A program made the position numbers and the translations under genes. Of a stretch of 64,000 nucleotides of DNA, positions 61,755 through 64,000 are shown in pieces. The notes below the pieces were generated by a model that was given only the letters and a program-made list of their open reading frames with translations, was not told where the DNA came from and did not search any database. The DNA comes from DIGJ01 sp041739345. Its GTDB lineage: Bacteria; Bacillota; Clostridia; Lachnospirales; Lachnospiraceae. How positions within the stretch are numbered: the stretch's first letter is position 1; each line of letters begins with the position of its first letter. The stretch spans positions 22,115-86,114 of the forward strand of contig JBGSNZ010000019.1 of assembly GCA_041739345.1 (NCBI GenBank). Direction: 5' to 3'.

Positions 61755-63659
61755 ATGAAAAATATAGAAGAAACACTAGATTTTAGATTAATAAAAGAAA
61801 AAATGATAGAACTGTCATTTACAGATAAGGCGAAAGAAAAAATTGAGTCTTTAACACCATATCTGTCAGAAACAAAATTATGTGCAAAATTGAGAGAAAC
61901 TAGCGAAGCAAGAATTCTTTTAGATAAAGCAGGAAATCCACCCCTTACATCGATGCATGGCTTGGATGAGTTGATTGAAATTGCGAATAAGGGCGGTTGT
62001 CTTACAGCAGAACAATTAGAATGTGTAGCCTTTCAATTAACTGCAGTTGCTCGACTAAAAGATTATTTAAAGCGATGCAAGCAGTATGAACTAGGACTTC
62101 CATATTATGAAGAGAATCTCGATTCTATGGAAGCGGTAAGGGAAGAATTCGATGTAAAAATAAGAAATGGAAGAGTCGATGATTTTGCTTCAAAGACACT
62201 AAAGTCTTTACGAAGCGCAATGGAACAAGCGGAACAAAAAATGCGTGAAAAAGCAGATTCTGTCATGCGAGCAAATAAAGAGTATATGGCAGATAGTTTT
62301 ACTACCATGAGAAATGGGCATATATGCCTTCCAGTCAAAACAGAATATAAGAATCGGGTTAGTGGTTTTGTGATTGGGAAATCTTCTACGGGCAGTACGC
62401 TTTTTATAGAGCCTCAATCCGTTGCAAAGTATTATGAAGAACTACAAAATCTTAAACTCGAAGAAGAAAACGAAGAAATGAGAATCTTATATTCCTTATC
62501 CGGCATGCTGGCAGATACATCCGAAGTGATTGATACGAATAATAGGACAATAGAAAAACTTGATTTCATATTTGCAAAAGGAAAACTAAGTATGGAATAC
62601 GATGGAGTAGAACCTACAATCAACACACAACGAAGAATCTGTTTGGTAAATGGAAGGCATCCTTTGATGGATAAGACACAAAATGTACCTCTTAATTTTG
62701 AAATGGGGCAGGGGATAAATGGAATTATTATTACGGGACCAAATACTGGTGGAAAAACCGTTGCCATAAAAACGGTTGCGCTAAATTGTATGATGGCACA
62801 GTGTGGATTGCATGTATCTTGTGAAAAAGCAGAGATCTGTATGAATAATGCATTTTTATGTGATATTGGAGATGGACAGAATATTTCTGAAAATCTTTCC
62901 ACGTTTTCTTCTCACATCATGAATGTACTCGATATCTTGCATAAGGCGGATAAGGATAGTCTGGTTGTTTTGGATGAACTTGGCTCAGGAACCGATCCAA
63001 CCGAAGGGATGGGTATTGCAATCGCAATTTTAGAAGAACTGAAAAAAAGCGGAGCATTGTATTTAGTTACCACCCATTATCCAGAAGTAAAAAAATATGC
63101 AGATCAAGAAGAAGGAGTGGTAAATGCTAGAATGACATTTGATAAGGAAAGTTTAAAACCACTCTATCAGCTTGTAATCGGGGAAGCTGGCGAAAGCTGT
63201 GCCTTCTACATTGCAAAGAAACTTGGAATGCCAGGCAGTATGCTAAGAAGTGCTTATCTAGCAGCTTATGGGAATGAACAAGCAAAGACTTCCTTGTCTT
63301 TTGATAAACAAGAAGAGTTGCTGCATGAAAAACATGCACAGATACAGAAAAAGAAAGAGATTCATAACAAGCAAACACAAGCAGATAAGTTTCATCTAGG
63401 AGATAGTGTTATGGTATATCCAGATAAAAAGATAGGTATTGTATGTGAGATTGCAAATGAAAAAGGTGTGTTGCGAATACAGCTACCATATAAAAAGATT
63501 TGGCTCAATCATAAACGAATAAAACTACAAGTGGCTGCGACAGAGCTCTATCCGGAGGATTATGATTTCTCCATAATCTTTGATAGTGTGGAAAATCGGA
63601 AAGCAAGACATCAGATGGAGCGAAAGCATGTGGAAGGGTTGAATATTGCACAGGAATAA
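61755..63659 (+). CDS. MutS2-like ATPase without the Smr nuclease domain
   Basis: 634 residues against about 780 for MutS2. N-terminal MutS core/clamp (LDFRLIKEKM, coiled coil 150-250 with FTTMRNGHICLPVKTEYKN), then the ATPase: Walker A GPNTGGKT (328-335), Walker B LVVLDELGSGTDP near 403, TTHYPEVKKYA, and a KOW-like beta region (GDSVMVYPDKKIGIV) near 555. It ends without the Smr domain that MutS2 needs for its nuclease or ribosome-splitting role. MutS2 in Bacillus acts on collided ribosomes, so a ribosome-linked role is plausible given the leader. RBS AGGAGATTAAGGA. Confidence 0.88.
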   Translation: MKNIEETLDFRLIKEKMIELSFTDKAKEKIESLTPYLSETKLCAKLRETSEARILLDKAGNPPLTSMHGLDELIEIANKGGCLTAEQLECVAFQLTAVARLKDYLKRCKQYELGLPYYEENLDSMEAVREEFDVKIRNGRVDDFASKTLKSLRSAMEQAEQKMREKADSVMRANKEYMADSFTTMRNGHICLPVKTEYKNRVSGFVIGKSSTGSTLFIEPQSVAKYYEELQNLKLEEENEEMRILYSLSGMLADTSEVIDTNNRTIEKLDFIFAKGKLSMEYDGVEPTINTQRRICLVNGRHPLMDKTQNVPLNFEMGQGINGIIITGPNTGGKTVAIKTVALNCMMAQCGLHVSCEKAEICMNNAFLCDIGDGQNISENLSTFSSHIMNVLDILHKADKDSLVVLDELGSGTDPTEGMGIAIAILEELKKSGALYLVTTHYPEVKKYADQEEGVVNARMTFDKESLKPLYQLVIGEAGESCAFYIAKKLGMPGSMLRSAYLAAYGNEQAKTSLSFDKQEELLHEKHAQIQKKKEIHNKQTQADKFHLGDSVMVYPDKKIGIVCEIANEKGVLRIQLPYKKIWLNHKRIKLQVAATELYPEDYDFSIIFDSVENRKARHQMERKHVEGLNIAQE

Positions 63660-63806
63660 ATTCTGGTTTGACGGAGGACGGACGCGAGTCTTTGTTGGAA
63701 AGTGACGCTATGAGAGGCTGGGCAATTTAGTCTTTTGACAATTTACACGGCTCCCCTGCTCGGATTTTATATCAATCGTATAAGCATTCCACGTAACCTC
63801 TAAGCA

Positions 63807-63841
63807 ATCAACAATTGACTCTAAGGGAGTCAATTGTTGAT
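63807..63841. repeat. 15-bp perfect inverted repeat before the IS element
   Basis: Arms 63807-63821 and 63827-63841, 5-nt loop, no T-run, so not a clear terminator. The 200 bp from 63660 hold nothing else I can recognise. Structures like this are favoured insertion sites of IS1182-type elements. Confidence 0.55.
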
Positions 63842-63861
63842 AGAGTTTACGTTCCATATAA

Positions 63862-64000
63862 GGCTGCTGAAAAAGTAACTTTAATCGTACAAAGAACCAT
63901 CTTATCTGATATAATTAAGTTATTAGATAAGGTGGTGTTTTTTATGATTAATAACCAACAAACATTGAATTTAAGTCCTCATATGGATTTATACGATATT
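63862..64000 (+). mobile_element. IS1182-type insertion sequence, left end (continues beyond the window)
   Basis: The inferred left end starts at GGCTGCTGAAAAAGT (63862), similar to IS1182-family inverted repeats, 82 bp ahead of the transposase ATG. The right end is outside the window. Confidence 0.6.
63944..64000 (+). CDS. IS1182-family transposase, N-terminal fragment
   Basis: The first 19 codons run to the window edge (MINNQQTLNLSPHMDLYDI). The pattern, a short Asn/Gln-rich start then LSxxxxLYDI, is that of the N-terminus of IS1182 transposases. RBS AAGGTGGTG precedes the ATG. Confidence 0.75.
   Translation, partial: MINNQQTLNLSPHMDLYDI

Noticed and set aside
1..64000. CRISPR array or restriction system
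   Set aside because: No regularly spaced direct repeats and no Cas, methylase or nuclease genes were found.

Overview
The window is AT-rich DNA with Gram-positive ribosome binding sites, several TTG and GTG starts, Rho-independent terminators, lipobox signal peptides and a spore-type gene. Typical anaerobic Firmicute genes are present: the long clostridial PurL, pyruvate formate-lyase, an M42 peptidase, an HflX operon and HD-GYP/HDOD signalling. Together these point to a spore-forming Clostridium relative, most likely a Lachnospiraceae. I do not assign a species.

Layout. 1-5994: end of an iron/cobalamin-type ABC importer, a His-rich CsoR-family regulator, a DNA alkyl-cysteine methyltransferase, a NusG_II/Gx-transporter/ApbE trio and a TPR lipoprotein. 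6006-12119: hflX, thyA, dfrA, ilvE, an AEC permease, a DUF1653 protein and a polysaccharide deacetylase. 12208-24191: a small flagellin-like protein and a SleC-like cortex-lytic gene that is cut in two by a 9.9-kb element. The element carries a large serine recombinase, a soluble two-component cluster (FIST, two histidine kinases, REC-HDOD, REC), two possible effectors (GNAT and NYN-LOTUS) and two very small proteins. 24286-38984: ThrE-type exporter pair, M42 peptidase, a leader-peptide/terminator unit ahead of two ABC half-exporters, MATE, argH, M32 carboxypeptidase, Ca2+-type P-ATPase and a YtaF/MntP protein. 39111-54594: TruA-like protein, DedA, L,D-transpeptidase, LysR, two PpiC-type chaperones, purL, a split pyruvate formate-lyase with its activase, a nitroreductase and an HD-GYP protein. 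54668-58890: tRNA-Gly with two further degenerating copies of its 3' end, enclosing ruined tyrosine integrases and a GNAT gene. 59165-64000: an NCS2 purine permease, a HAD phosphatase, an attenuator-like leader ahead of a MutS2 paralogue without Smr, and the first bases of an IS1182-type insertion sequence.

Main point of interest. The serine-recombinase element sits inside the SpoIID-type catalytic domain of the SleC-like gene. Both junctions carry the same 11 bp. Joining them restores one open frame of about 423 residues, the size expected of SleC. The arrangement resembles the skin element of sigK, that is, a candidate for reversible or developmentally timed gene reconstruction, here at a germination gene. 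The rebuilt attP is strongly symmetric about a TG dinucleotide, and the recombinase ribosome binding site lies in a perfect hairpin. Excision during sporulation is inference.

Other points: two promoter/leader-peptide/terminator arrangements (26877-27126 and 61364-61712), a pyruvate formate-lyase whose glycyl-radical domain is a separate gene, a TruA homologue with Glu in place of the catalytic Asp, and a hairpin-plus-RBS motif repeated before thyA and before the glycyl-radical subunit gene.
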